Source of the DNA: Clonostachys chloroleuca
Lineage: Eukaryota > Ascomycota > Sordariomycetes > Hypocreales > Bionectriaceae
DNA length: 64,000 nucleotides
Direction: 5' to 3'
Assembly (NCBI GenBank): GCA_037952775.1
Contig: JBANAY010000001.1
Location: 3,038,001 to 3,102,000, forward strand
The translations under genes and the position numbers were made by a program. Shown here piece by piece: positions 34,401 through 46,435 of the stretch (position 1 is its first letter; the number at the start of each line of letters is the position of its first letter). The notes beneath the pieces are model-generated. The model searched no databases. It worked only from the letters and a program-made list of their open reading frames with translations, and was not told the DNA's origin.

Positions 34401-37400
34401 CATTACCGCCTGCAGAGAGATGCTTGTCTGCCAGGTTGGGCTGGTAGGGAAAGGTACGACCGGCTCAGAACACGGCGCGGTTTGGATACTGGAGATGCCT
34501 CTGCGGCCATGACATTAGTCGGGGAGGAAGACGGACAAGCAGTACGATGGCTGATGAACCGGAGGCGGGCCGGCGCCTATCTCCAATCATTGCGCGCCGC
34601 CTCACCACCTCTCGACGACTCTACCCCATAGCTATGTATCCTCTTGATGGCCAGGGCCGGCCGGGGCCTTGCTACCACGGTACACCCCTCAATGGATACG
34701 CGACCACGTAGGTAAGCAGGTGATAGGTTCCATGAGAAGCCGGCGAACATGCTTCTGCGATCATCCCGGAAGATCGGAACCTACAGAGGCCAAGGCAATG
34801 CTTGATGAAATAACGCTCATGAGGGGTGTGGTAGTCGCTGGAGAACGGCCGATCATGGTTCGTGGCTGATGGGCTGCGCGGACGAACGGTCTGCCCCTGG
34901 TCGAGGTGCAAGAATGGACAACGCATCCACACCACCATGCTATACCCTTCCTTCTCCCTAATTCTAGGAAGGCAAAACAAGGGACGAGACGTGGAAGAAG
35001 CATGCCTATGCGCCACTGTGCGCTTGCCCTGCTTGACAGGCTTAATTGCCAGCTCATCAGTCGCTGGCAAGGATATCCCTTGGAGAAAATCAGTCTAACT
35101 ATTCTCCGGTCGGTCTTGGGGAGAACGTTGGCCGCCTGCCTGAACAGATCGGGCTTAAGAAAGCTCCAGATTCAGTATGTCAAAAAAGCCCTATGGACCT
35201 CGACACGACCTATTCCCGATGTGATGTAAGAATTTGTAAAATGCTCGCATCCGTCATCTGGCTGGGAGACCCAGAACCGGTGAGTTATGGCCCCGTATCG
35301 AGTGGCACGGCCGTACGGGACTCGAGTCTCCTGAAGACCTCGGTAGGCAGGTAGCAATGAACGAGTCTTTTTGGTGGATAGCATTTGTGACACAAGTCGT
35401 TTGACGCACACGCATGTTGCAGAACAGTGAAGTGCTGACATCGGAGGGACCTGGAGATTAGCGGCAGCCAGATCACCCGTGCGGTTCCAACAGCTCAAGC
35501 CGATTGAGTAGCTAGCTCATCTCTGAAAATTAGAAGAGTGGGCGGCATTGATCATCGCTGACACTGCTGTAATAATAGCACTGCATCATATCAAGTAGCA
35601 GTTTCATGTCTCCACCAGCATGACTCCACGCTTGCCGCAAGCATTTTTTCCAGGGCATTTCCAAGGATGTGCCCTATCATGAACCAGGGTGAGGGGTTGG
35701 TTCCTCATGGAGACAGAGGTACTACATCCAAAAGCTGTCGCACTATTAGAAACCGCTGGGAGAGGGAAATGATGAGGATGCAAGGATGGAATGGACGGGA
35801 CAAAAAGAAAGAAGCAGAGGCGGTCATGAGGGGGTGGAGGGGGGAAACAATGCCCCGGCGCCTGCTACAGCTGATCTTCAGACGTATCATAGGATAGCCC
35901 TAAGCTGGCACGAGGCTGAGGAAGCCACGGCAACTTCCCGCCCGATCACATACCTTACCGCAAACATTACTAAAAGCTGCTAGCCTACTTGTACCGTCGC
36001 AACTTGTGTTCGTCAAACTGGTGCTAGGCAGGTCGGTGGGTATTTAAAGTAGCCCGCGACCGGGCTGGTCTTCAGGCATCGGGTGAACGACGCCAGCCGT
36101 GATTGGCTGGCACTCTTTCCCCCGAAGATCGACTGGCCTGTGTGGTGGGTTGAGACTCGGCTACAGCTGAGATACTTCAGCCCCGAAACCCGGGTACCTC
36201 GACTATCCCGGGGGCTAATTATACCGCTGTGACATACCGATATTACCCTAGGTACAGCACCTAGCGCTGCGAGGTAGTGGTAAGTACCCGGCCGGGTTCT
36301 TTCCAGAGACGCTCTGCCGCCCTGCCCCCTCCTTCCCAACCGTCGCTGAACCTTCTTTTTTTCCATCCGCGACTCTGCATTGCTGAGACATTATCGATCA
36401 TAGACCCTGTCGAGATGCAGCGACCAATCCGCACGAACAGCTGACGCGCATAGCGATCACCTCTTCCTATCCCCTCGGCCGCAATGACGCTGATTGCAAA
36501 GCAGCCTGTAGGTACCTACAAGCTACCTTTACCAATCACCCGTGCTCAGGACAGGATTGTTTGCGCCCCGGTTTTTCCGCCCAACTCTAATTCGCGGCCA
36601 TTAATGCGCTTCGCTATGATAGCACACAGGCACGGGCACTCCATGGTGCTGGGCTTGAGGTGAGCCCGCGAGAGCAAGAGTTGGGTGGGAAGACGGAGGG
36701 AAATAGCGACGAGGCAGAGATTTTAGCATCTCCATCAGCGCCCCAACACCGCCTTGAAGACTGCGCGTGTCGTTATGCATGGCTTCGTGGCCATGCGTTG
36801 GCAGCAGGTGCTGCTACAAGTCTCTTGGTTGCGATCCTCTCCACACCCCCTCTCTTTCATCCGATTTGCACACCCCTCCCCCTCCTCTGTCACCTCCTCG
36901 ACCGTCATTTTAGGCGCTTCGCTCTCTGGCTGTCACGAACAAAGGATCGGAGACAAGCGCGCAAGAGGGGGAAGATCAGGAGGTGGCAGTCCCAACTCAA
37001 ATCATATGGCTGTGATTGAGGCCTGATGGGTGTCCCTGGCGAGGGTGTCGTATCGACCAAAGAAGGGGGTCTAGGCCGATGGGGGCCAGCAGTTGGCAGA
37101 GCATTGTGAGCTGCTCAATTTGTTTTGCTTTGCCCTTGGCTCCATTAATGCCTTCCTTCTCCTGAGCTGGTCTGGCATCAAGAGTGTTGCATCATCTTCA
37201 TGCCTCACATTGGTACCTTGCGTGTCCAACCGGCCGGCTGGGGAAAATGTCATCAGCCACACGTCTGAGTTATTCTGGTCCTATGGCTGGCCTCTTTGCC
37301 TCATGGCAAACACCCGTATAGTCAGGATCCACATGCCGCGTCTTACACGACAACGTTTTCTGCTTTCTTCTCAGCTCTGTCACTCTGTCACTGCGCAGGC

Positions 37401-38313
37401 TCACCCCCCATCCTTCGGTCCACCCCTCCCCTGTCCTCGGCCGCCCCAAACTCTTCATATAGTCATCATGGCTTTTCACGTCAATGGACGTGGGTTATGC
37501 CCTTCTAATGCCGGCTTGATCCATGTAACAAGGTACAATGTACAGCTGGGTTCTTAGTCGGTGTCGAGCTCTCAATTGGACCCCAAGTTTAAGACTGAAA
37601 ACGCTTCCCCCACTGCACCACCTCGCTTTCCGCCAACTCTGCCGTTGAAGCCCATTGAAACCACTGACCCGGGCGTTCCCTCTCATTTCATTTCTTTAGT
37701 TGTACCCCTGGAATCATCACACCTGCACATCGACCCAGCTAATTAGTTGCCGACGTGGGTCCTTTCTGTCTTGTCCCTGGGGCGGATCTCAACTCGCCTG
37801 AGCCTGCCTTGCCTGGCCATACTTAGCTCCAGTGCTTCCTTTTCTTTTGTCTGATCTCATCTTATACCTCCATTCTTCGATTTCATTCTTCTAGATACCT
37901 TACCGTCCTTTGCTGCCCAAGGTCTCCTACATAAAAGGCGTCCTGCTTATCTTTTCTGAGACCTGGTCGTAGACGCTTCCACTACCATCACCCACAGACC
38001 GACTCTTGCGTTTATTGGTGGGTGACACCCTGGACCGCATCCAATCATACAGTCGAGAAAGGCCCCTTCACAAAATAACACCGCCAACACTTGGAGAGAG
38101 AAACACAACGCGCTCTTTTCTTCATTCCCGACTCGTTTGAATCTTGTACCGGGACGCCTCGAGTGGCAATCGGAAGTCTCGGCCATCATTTCTGGTCCAC
38201 CATTCGCCCTCTGCCCCAGGAAACCGGAGATCACCACTGGATCTAACCAGTTCCTGCTTTTTAAGAACAAGTCCCTATTATCAGACCTGAGCTCATTATC
38301 GTGACAGCCCCTT
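31444..38313. other. Gene-poor 6.9-kb region between TBCB and the Myb gene
   Basis: This is the longest stretch without a supportable gene. Open frames reach about 150 codons (for example 37093-37557) but lack domains, codon bias or joinable exons. The first few hundred bases are the TBCB promoter. The final kilobase is the Myb gene leader. A C14 run lies at 33592-33605. No tRNA, 5S or transposon-like terminal repeat was noticed. Confidence 0.45.
33592..33605. repeat. C14 homopolymer
   Basis: Fourteen consecutive C on the plus strand in non-coding sequence. Confidence 0.9.
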
Positions 38314-38530
38314 TTGTGTCCGGCTACACTAGGGAGCTTGAACGACGTGGTCTCGCACAAACCGACCACCCCAAGGATAAACAAAAGTCGTAGACGGGCC
38401 GAACAGGCAACCGTCGAGCTGGCTCAAATCAAGAGCCAGACACCTCTCTGCCTCTGGCAGGCAGAGTCGTCGTTGCCTTCTTCAGGTGTGGCCGGACGCT
38501 GCATCGACTTTCCACGCGCCTCTTTGGTCC
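37541..38530 (+). promoter_or_regulatory. ATG-free leader / promoter of the Myb gene
   Basis: Reading the plus strand, I find no ATG between 37541 and 38530 (990 nt), where about 15 would be expected by chance. The tract is pyrimidine-rich (TTTCTGTCTTGTCC, CTTTTCTTTTGTCTG). This is the pattern of a long transcribed 5' leader from which upstream start codons have been lost. Confidence 0.5.
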
Positions 38531-39785
38531 ATGCTGACAAGGGCTCCTACTACGGCGCGGCATCCGTCAACGTCAACGTGGATATCGCCTCTCTACTTAA
38601 AAACGGCCCCGACTCAGATGAGTCCTCCGTCTCTCCTTCGAGGCAGTTGCGACCCACATCAGTACCACTTCCGACTTCTTCGTCAACTTCACCAGGACAA
38701 CTGCCGCAGCTGCTAGAGCAACAGCACCAGCCGCCTCAGCTGGCGCCGCATGTATCACGCCCGATAGCACCGGCTGCAAAGTCAAGCGCACGGCGAAGCA
38801 TGCCGCCCCAAGTGTCGGATCAGCCTGCGAAGAAGCAAAGCAAGTGGTCACCCGAGGAGGATACTCTTATCATTGAGTTGCGGGGCCGGGGGATGAAATG
38901 GGAGGATATTTCGAAACAATTACCAGGAAGAAGTGCCATCAGCTGCCGGCTTCACTATCAGAACTACTTGGAACGACGCAGCGAATGGAGCGAGGAGCGC
39001 AAGGATAAGCTTGCACAACTTTACGAAAGGTAAATACTAACACCAAACCTGGAAGCATGTGTGCTATCTGTTGACCCAACACTTGTCTCCCCTTGGCTCA
39101 CTTCACAAAGGACTCTGCCTTGCTAACGATTTACAATAGATTTAAAGCAGACATGTGGGCTAAGGTTGCCGAAGAACTGGCTGTCCCTTGGCGTGCCGCT
39201 GAAGCGATGCATTGGCAACTTGGCGAGACAGATATGGCGAGGCGGGCGGGTGTGGTGCCTTTCTCTTTGGCAGCCGTCAACGCCGAGGCTAACGCGAACG
39301 CTCGTCGAAACTCCCCTTCCCGAGGTCACTACACTCATCCCCATGGAGGCATGCACGGCGATACAGGAGCACCAAACCGAAACTTGTATGGCCGAAGCCC
39401 GCAAACAGTGTCAGGACGGCCCAGGGCTCATACTGTTGGATCACGTCGCGAACCCCTTACGCCACAGCAACGGCCAATGGTGGAGGAGCAACCAGAGATG
39501 GGCTATGCTCAAGTGCCAATGTTGGCACCCATCCAATCACAAGCCTTCCCTGCCAAGGGACGCTCGCTGCCCAGCATCTCGGAATTGACGACTGGCATTA
39601 CTCCATACAGTGGAGCGCCCGGGCCTGGTCAAGTGATTGGGATTCCAAACTCGATGCCTCTTCATCATACCACCTTTGTGCCTGGTGGAGTCGGGTACGC
39701 GGTGCATGAACCTCTGGGATCAAAACGACCAGCCAGTCCCGATCCTAACCTTCGAGATGCTCACCATAGACGACGAATGGAATAA
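38531..39785 (+). CDS. Fungal Myb/SANT-domain protein, probable transcription factor
   Basis: Exon 1 ends at 39029 and exon 2 is 39140-39785 (branch GCTAAC, acceptor CAATAG). The protein has an Asn/Val-rich start (SVNVNVDIASLLKN), then a Ser/Pro/Gln-rich linker. The Myb/SANT repeat is KWSPEEDTLIIELRGRGMKW, followed by EDISKQLPGRSAISCRLHYQ. A second helical block is FKADMWAKVAEELAVPWRAA with EAMHWQLG, and the C-terminus is long and disordered. No in-frame ATG exists in the open frame before 38800, which would delete clearly coding sequence. ATG 38531, the first ATG after a 990-nt ATG-free leader, is in frame if one base is missing between it and about 38570, for example GGGG for GGG at 38541-38543. 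That gives 381 residues. Related Fusarium Myb factors affect sexual development; I cannot say which orthologue this is. Confidence 0.8.
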
Positions 39786-40819
39786 ACGAACATCATACCG
39801 GAATGATGGAACGAACTTTTTTCTTGATATCTCTCTATGATAGCGACATTGTTTGATTTTTCTAGCATCATTTTTGGGGCGATTCCCTCCCTCCCTTTGT
39901 TATTTTCTTTCAGTTTTAAGAAGAGATGGATGAGCACACAGCAAGTTTACGTTTTGGGAGTAGAAGATTTCACGATAGGTCAAGCACGGAGCTTGCATTG
40001 GGGCATGGGTACAGGGCAACACTGACGTTTTTCTTTTTCCTTTTCACGACGAGCGACATTCTATCTACATGTACGGGTGGGGATTGTTGCATTTGTATGG
40101 CGAATACCGGGGCCGGGTATAGGGAGAGACCAAAGTACTGGCATGGATGCTCAGACGGGTCAATGGTTGGACGACTTTTACTAGTTTGTTTCAAGTTGGA
40201 TGTGAACTTTATTGGGGAATACTACTAGAGGGTGGGATTCAATTTGAATGGCGCATTGGAAAGGGGGGAATACATAAAAATAAGTTCCGCATTGGATATG
40301 CAGGGCCTTGAATGACAGAAAAGATACTTCCCTGATGACTACTACCTAAGATTACCTTATATATATGCATTATGTTTATGTACTTTACACGGTACCCCAC
40401 TTCCCCCAGAAATTCAATAGAAGACATTGAATACAGGCCCGTCGTTTCATTCTTTGCTCGAGAAAAATTCAAGTTTGTTCCAAGGGATGCTGGGTGTGGT
40501 TGCTTGAGCCGGGTCCTACGGGCCCCATGATTGCTGTTGAACAGGCTCGGAAGCTCTCTACCGAGGCTGAGAGGGAACCATGTGCGGATCAGCAGCCACG
40601 AGGAGGGTCAAGTTCATGTTTGGCGTACACAGAGGAGGTGGCAAGCCCATACTACCGAGTCGCACATGATGCGACCTCGGCTGATGCCGTGAACTTGGCT
40701 TGGAAATGTTTGTAGTGCAAGGTGTCTATCGGGCTGGGGTTACGGACTCCACAACGAGACCTCACGGGACCTGGAGTAAGGTAGACAGGACTGAAGACGC
40801 GGGGTTGGAAGAGAGCCCT
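39786..40819. other. Convergent 3' region, Myb / Trm9
   Basis: About 1 kb between converging stops. It is AT-rich just after the Myb stop. I see no gene. Confidence 0.5.
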
Positions 40820-41562
40820 TCAGGGATCGCCAGGCTGCTGCTGCTGCTTGCTACATACGACCCACCAGTTGTCCCTCTCGTAGCCCGCCTCCAGGACCGC
40901 GCCACCGGCGGCCAGCACATCCTCCTCGAGCTCGCCCTCGCGGTACAGGTGGTAGTACCTCTGGTAGGTGGTGCCTTCGTTGGGGTCGCCCTTGGGGCCC
41001 TTCATGACCCAGGGGACGAGCGTGTCCTGCTGGCTGTTCTCGTCCCAGCCGCGGCGGCTGCTGGCCTGCTCGAGGGCCCAGACGTAGACGAGGACGGTGC
41101 CCCCGGCCGCACCCTCTCGAGCAGGGCGGCGATGCTGTCGCGGCGCCTCTGCGGGGTGCTGAGGTGGTGGATGACGGCGATGCAGATGGCGAAGTCGGCG
41201 GCGCCGGGGCGGTAGGGGAGCGCCAGGCCGTCGGCGACGAGGACCTCTGCCCTCCCCAGCCCAGGGCCGACGGGCTGCCCGCGGGCGAGGTCGACGAGGG
41301 CAGCGCTGCGGTCGGAGCCGAGCAGGTGCAGGCGGGGGTTGACGGGAAGATACTTGCCGTTGCCGCAGCCGACGTCGAGGCCGACTGAGCCCGGGGGCTG
41401 AGCGTTGAGGAAGGAGGCGACGCGGGGCCAGGGCTTGTGGCGGGTGGCAGAGAAGTGAGGCGCGATGGCCTCGTACACGGCGTGGACGTGGGTGTCCTCG
41501 TAGGCGGCGCCTGAGGAGGCGGCCTCGGGCTGGTCTGAGACCTGTGGCTGTTCCATGCTCAC
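40820..41562 (-). CDS. trm9: Trm9-type tRNA (uridine-34) carboxymethyl methyltransferase, one apparent frameshift
   Basis: A class I SAM-dependent methyltransferase, apparently a single exon. The reading frame opens MSMEQPQVSDQPE. It has HVHAVYEAIAPHFSATRHKPWP, the SAM-binding motif VGLDVGCGNGKYLPVN (about 57-72), DRS at the ribose position, and VADGLALPYRPG with FAICIAVIHHLST. It then breaks at a run of five C (41100-41104, plus strand). The alternative frame resumes exactly as GGTVLVYVWALEQ...SRRGWDE...DTLVPWVMKGPK...YYHLYREGELEEDV...GYERDNWW, the Trm9 C-terminus. One added G gives 744 nt and 247 residues. Family role: with Trm112, Trm9 forms mcm5U at the tRNA wobble position. The gene is extremely GC-rich compared with its neighbours, which favours polymerase or base-calling error. 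Confidence 0.9.
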
Positions 41563-43898
41563 GGGCTGGGGGTTCTTCCCCGTGTTTGGGAGAAGATGAG
41601 AGGGCTGTTTTCAAATTTGAGACCCGTTGGGATATGTGAGTTGGGGAGCCTGCTGCAGGTTTTACCTGTTGTTTGAGTTGACTCAACTTCGTCAGTTGCT
41701 GCACTGAGAAGTGGGGTAACTGACTCAATTTTTGACTCTGTGTTGCGACTTTGGGCTTTAAATTTCACGAGATCACAGTAAATAAAGGACAGGAAACAAA
41801 AGAAAGTATGAATCATAGTACATCTAGAAATTACCATAGAGAAATGAGTTTATCGCCAGTATGATCAGTTACAAGAGTCTACATCCAAGTTGTAAAAAGA
41901 TTTTACCCCCAGTTTGTGATATGTGGGGTACAGAAATACCCAAGGCAAGGTACTTTGATACTCACACAACAGTCAAAGGCACAATCTGAGCATAGCATTC
42001 CTGAAAGGGGGCTGAAACAAATGCTGGTCAACGTTGCAGACAGAATCTTAGTCGAGGGTAGGTATATATTGGGCTTGTAACTGGTACAACTGACCGGTCG
42101 CGCTCCGTATCTGCGAACGTTCTACGCGAGGGCAGGATCCCGCCAGAAAATTTTACATGGGAGGTTAAGATTTGCTTCATTGTCGTCTCACTCAGCCCTC
42201 TCGGCGCTGACTGTCTAATTAACCGCCATGTGCGCCCCCAAAGCATGTGGTGGATTTTGCTTATCGTCCGAGTCCCAAACGCACAGTACGAACAACGTGC
42301 AAGGGGTGAGAGCCAGTCATTCCGCGTAATCTCGGTATGGGACCCGGGCTCGGGACGGGAGGGAGAGCCTTCCCACATTAACAGGGCGAATTATTACGAG
42401 GTGTGTCTTGGGCCGGGGGGAGAGGGGGTTGCAAGGCGCGAGAGAGTGCGTGAGCCCGTGTGTGTGGGTGATTGATGATGAGGAGGGGGAGGTGAGATGA
42501 GATGGGCGATGGGATGGGCCGCCATCTGGCCCGATGCCCGGCACGATAATGTACATAAAACGGCACTGGGAGAATTCTTCTCCTTCTCTTCGCTCAGCGC
42601 ATGGACAAACGTGGTTGGAAATCACACACGAGACCCCCTTTCGCCTATATAGCGCGGAGATAATCTGGGTATGTGCGCGCGCGTGTTTGACTGCCTATGA
42701 GTTACGAGAAGGTATATGCGTACAGCTCAGTCCGAAACAACCGATCCGCGGGGCATGAACGGCAATGACATGCATTAATGCACGGTGCCAACTAGTCTCG
42801 ATGAAATTTCCCGTTTGGGGGAGGGGTGTTCTCTTGGCCTGGTTGGATGGGATGGTTTGAGGGATCGGGGCCAGGTCAGGGAGGTAGCTGAACGAACGCA
42901 CAGGAGCATGAATATCATATCACACACATGGCCTGTGCAGGTGAAGGGGAGGGGTAAGCAGAACAGGGGAACGGGGGGTACATCGAAGAAACACATTCCA
43001 TATGGATGGATGTGCGCCAGTCAATACGGTCTTGGGGCTGAGAGACTGGAAATGATACAAGCGTAAGGGTGGACATTGCAAGCGCTCATATCCGGGCGGT
43101 TATGGCATTGATTGAATGAGATGGCGAGTCATGGACCCGGCGGACGTGACAACGCATCGACTTTTTGCCTGAACGGGGAACCGGGGGCATGAATAGACCA
43201 TATGTTGGCATGTATAGGACAGGGTAAGCAGAGGCCGGATGAGACAAAAAAGAAGGAAAAAGGAACCTATATGATCCCGGGATGGTGAGTGCACGGATCT
43301 TAGGTCCTTTCGCTTGCTTGAACATGTCAGCTACTACCCAGGATGTTCGTTGGCGGTTGGTTCTCACTCTCCCCGGCGGATTCATCGACTCACGCCCTTG
43401 TGCCCCTTTCTGCCCCCCTGCGCTACTCAGCCCATCACTCCCTCATGTAGGCAGGTACCTTATCACAGGAACTATGATGCAAAAAGACGTAACCCCACAA
43501 GTGTAGGAGTTTTATCACTGCATCGTCTGGTTTCGAAGTACCCGAAACGCCAGAGGCATAAAGCTGGCGGTTGGAGAGAAGCACCCGATCATGAGCGTTT
43601 TGATTCTCGCCGATAGCCAGCTTACAACCGTGACAAGTGTACGAGTGTCTTATTTCAGTCGTGACGCACATAGACCACCCTTCGGCGTGCTCTCTTTCCG
43701 GAAATTGATGACAATATCTGACTCCTTGACCAAATGTCACTGCAATCTCGAAGACAGAAAGCCTCAAGTGACCTGGCGAGAGAATGGCACAATAGAGCTG
43801 ACTAAGCGGCATCGTCATGATTCTAGCTTTGATGTGATGAAGACGGCTTCTCAAATAGTTTGATAGTGGCTGAAATTGGCTAATTAGACTTTCCCTAT
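41563..43898. other. Intergenic region
   Basis: 2.3 kb upstream of trm9 and downstream of the Gfo/Idh gene. Purine-rich tracts (about 42415-42515) are present. Nothing recognisable as a gene or RNA was found. Confidence 0.45.
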
Positions 43899-45257
43899 CT
43901 ACCTGCTGCCGGTGTTCAGAGGACTCTGAGCATCATATACATCAGTGGTGATGAGGTCTGGGTAGGTAATGCCACCCTGCTTCAGCGCCGATTCCATCGT
44001 CTCCATGATCGTGATGCTCTCCGACCAGGGCATACTGTCGCTCTGTAGCCTTCCATCACGTAGGCAGCGGGCGCACTCATCCGCCTCCCAGTACATGCCG
44101 TGACCCCAGTTATCGCGGGCGGGGTCTTTGGGATAGTCGCACTCTACAACCTCGACCTTGCCTCCGCCGTCCTTCTTGATAACCTTGTACTGCCCCGGCC
44201 TGTAGGCAGGTCCCATGACCTGGATCTCACCTTTTGTCCCTTGAATGCGAACGGCTGGCCCTGCGGTGTTGTGGCCGTCGGGGTCAGTGGCGACACGGAG
44301 GCCAGTGAGGGCGACACCCATGGATTTGTGTTGAGGAAACTGGCAAATGATGGTGGTCTGCTCATCTGCGCCTGTTCGGTATTGGTTGCTGGCAGCAATA
44401 ACGCGAGGAGCCTCTTTCTGAGCTTCAGGTTGTGTGTGATAGAGGGTCTGGAACACCCAGGTCAGGGAGTAGATACCGAGATCAAGCACAGCACCTCCAG
44501 CTAGGTCGAGATTGACCATCCTGTTGGTGTCAGGGAATTCAAGGTTTCCATCAGGCTGGCTTGAATTGAAACTGAGGTCGGCTATACCATGATTTTGTCA
44601 GATCTCAACTTCTTCTCTATATCCCTATCGAGAATGGAAACCCGCTAGGGCCATGTGTGGTATAGAGAGAACTTACCAATTGTGCGGTGCACTGTACCAA
44701 TGGCGCCGCTTGTGATTAGCTCTCGGATTTTGATACTCAAGGGGAAGAATCTAGTCCAGACAGCCTCCATCAGGAACAGGTTTTTGGCTTTGGCCTTCTC
44801 CACAAGCTTCTTCACCTGCGAGGCTGTGACTGTGAATGCCTTCTCGCAGAGCACATGTTTACCAGCCTCTAGAGCAAGCATTGCGTTCTGGAAGTGGTGG
44901 CTGTGAGGGGTCGCGACATAGACAATGTCGACATTGGGGTCAGCGACGAGCTCATGGTAAGAGCCATAGAGCTTGGCTGTGCTGGGACCCTTGATGTCCT
45001 TGATGAAGGCCGCAGCCCTGTCGCTTGAGCTGGAGGATGAGACAGCGACGATTTCATGGCGGACATCACTGACACCTCGAGTCTCTGGGTTGGTGAGGAT
45101 GTCTTTGCAGAAGGCTGTTTAGTAGGAATGATAGCGTTAGCATCTAGTCTTGGACGAAGTAATAGGTCAGGCAGTGGGCGGGTGTTCACTTACTGGCAGC
45201 AATGCCTCCGGTGGCCATGATGCCCCATTTTACAGTGTACGGGCTGGTAGCTGCCAT
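43899..45257 (-). CDS. Gfo/Idh/MocA-family NAD(P)-dependent oxidoreductase (dihydrodiol-dehydrogenase type)
   Basis: Three exons on the minus strand, 45257-45194, 45114-44677 and 44581-43899, give 394 residues. The Rossmann nucleotide-binding start is VKWGIMATGGIAATFCKDI. IVYVATPHSHHFQNAMLALE and AGKHVLCEKAFTVTASQ follow; the CEK motif is the catalytic-lysine segment of the family, with Ala in place of the usual Pro after it. The C-terminal alpha/beta domain includes GGAVLDLGIYSLTWVFQTLY. Resemblance is closest to trans-1,2-dihydrobenzene-1,2-diol / D-xylose dehydrogenase-like proteins. The substrate cannot be read from sequence. There is no targeting peptide, so it is probably cytosolic. It is divergent from an aldo-keto reductase 1.2 kb away. 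Confidence 0.9.
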
Positions 45258-46435
45258 CGTGGAATTATGTTGGAGCGTTTCTGAGAGGTGTTTGAGGGAA
45301 GAAGAAGAGGAGGAAGAAACGAGGTGGGTTGCGCATTGAATGATTCAGAGCACCAGGGGACAGAGGGGGCTTTATAACCAAATCATGAGCGAGGCCGATA
45401 ATTCCGATCAGCACCAGCTTAGGCAAGAGGGGCAAAAGCTGCCTGGATACTAAATAGGTACCTAGAGAAGAGGGTGGATTGAGTTGTTCAGGTTCTCAAC
45501 ATGGAACCAATGGACACGCAGAATAGGAATAGTTAAGGTGGTCAATTTTCTAAGATTGGGTCGAGCGGCCTACTATTCTAGGCTAGAAACAAGGCGCGGT
45601 CTCTTGAACTGGAACGGGAGCAAATCTAATAGCAGGTAAGTTCCATATCTTCCCGCTGTGGGCAACGGAACTTGATAGTGGCCTCGATTGGTGACGTTGG
45701 TGGTGGGTGGACAGAAGCTACCCCGCACTTGCTCCCCTAACTACCTTATCCCGAATGCAGAGGTGAGGGGATTATACCAGTCACTGCGTATCAGCTACAG
45801 TAGCGGCCGGCCCTATGTTGGAATTGGCAGAAATACGGCGAAATAAACCCCCATTTGATCTGCCTAGTATCGGAGAAGCGAAGGTAGCCCTTGGCTTCAA
45901 GCCCGTCAGCGGCCATCAAGGTGAACGGCGAAGCCATACTAAGGACATTTATTTAGCCTGATCTGGTAAAATGACCTGCCGAAGAATTATCTCTCCACAT
46001 CTCTTCTTTCTCCAGACATCTTTTTTCTCTGGGGGAGGAAGTAGGAGGAGGAGATGGAAAAAAAAGAAAATCGCCTAGGTACCTATCTTAGCTACCAGAG
46101 ATACCGAATAGGGGAGGCCTGTAGGTTAAAATGATGGTGGTGTAGGGCGGTGAACCCTCGCTATCTGGTGATGGCAAAAAGAGTAATCCGCGATTGCATC
46201 ATTCTTCCATCGATACTTCAGCCTCATAACTATTCTTGATCGCGAATTATCCCCGGCACCGTACACGGAGCCAAACTAGTACAGGAGTCAAGTTGTTGGT
46301 TAACGGATTTCCGTAACGACATCCGACCCGGTCCCACCCCCGGTTTGGCTTCGATCTCGCCAACCCCTGGCCTGCCACATGTGCAACAACCAACCGATTG
46401 GGCTTCTGATACAACTTGTTGGTCCATAGCATCCA
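45258..46435. promoter_or_regulatory. Divergent intergenic region between two oxidoreductases
   Basis: 1.18 kb separates the starts of the Gfo/Idh and aldo-keto reductase genes. A purine tract lies near 46031-46070 (GGAGGAAGTAGGAGGAGG). I see no definite regulator site, so co-regulation is only possible. Confidence 0.4.
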
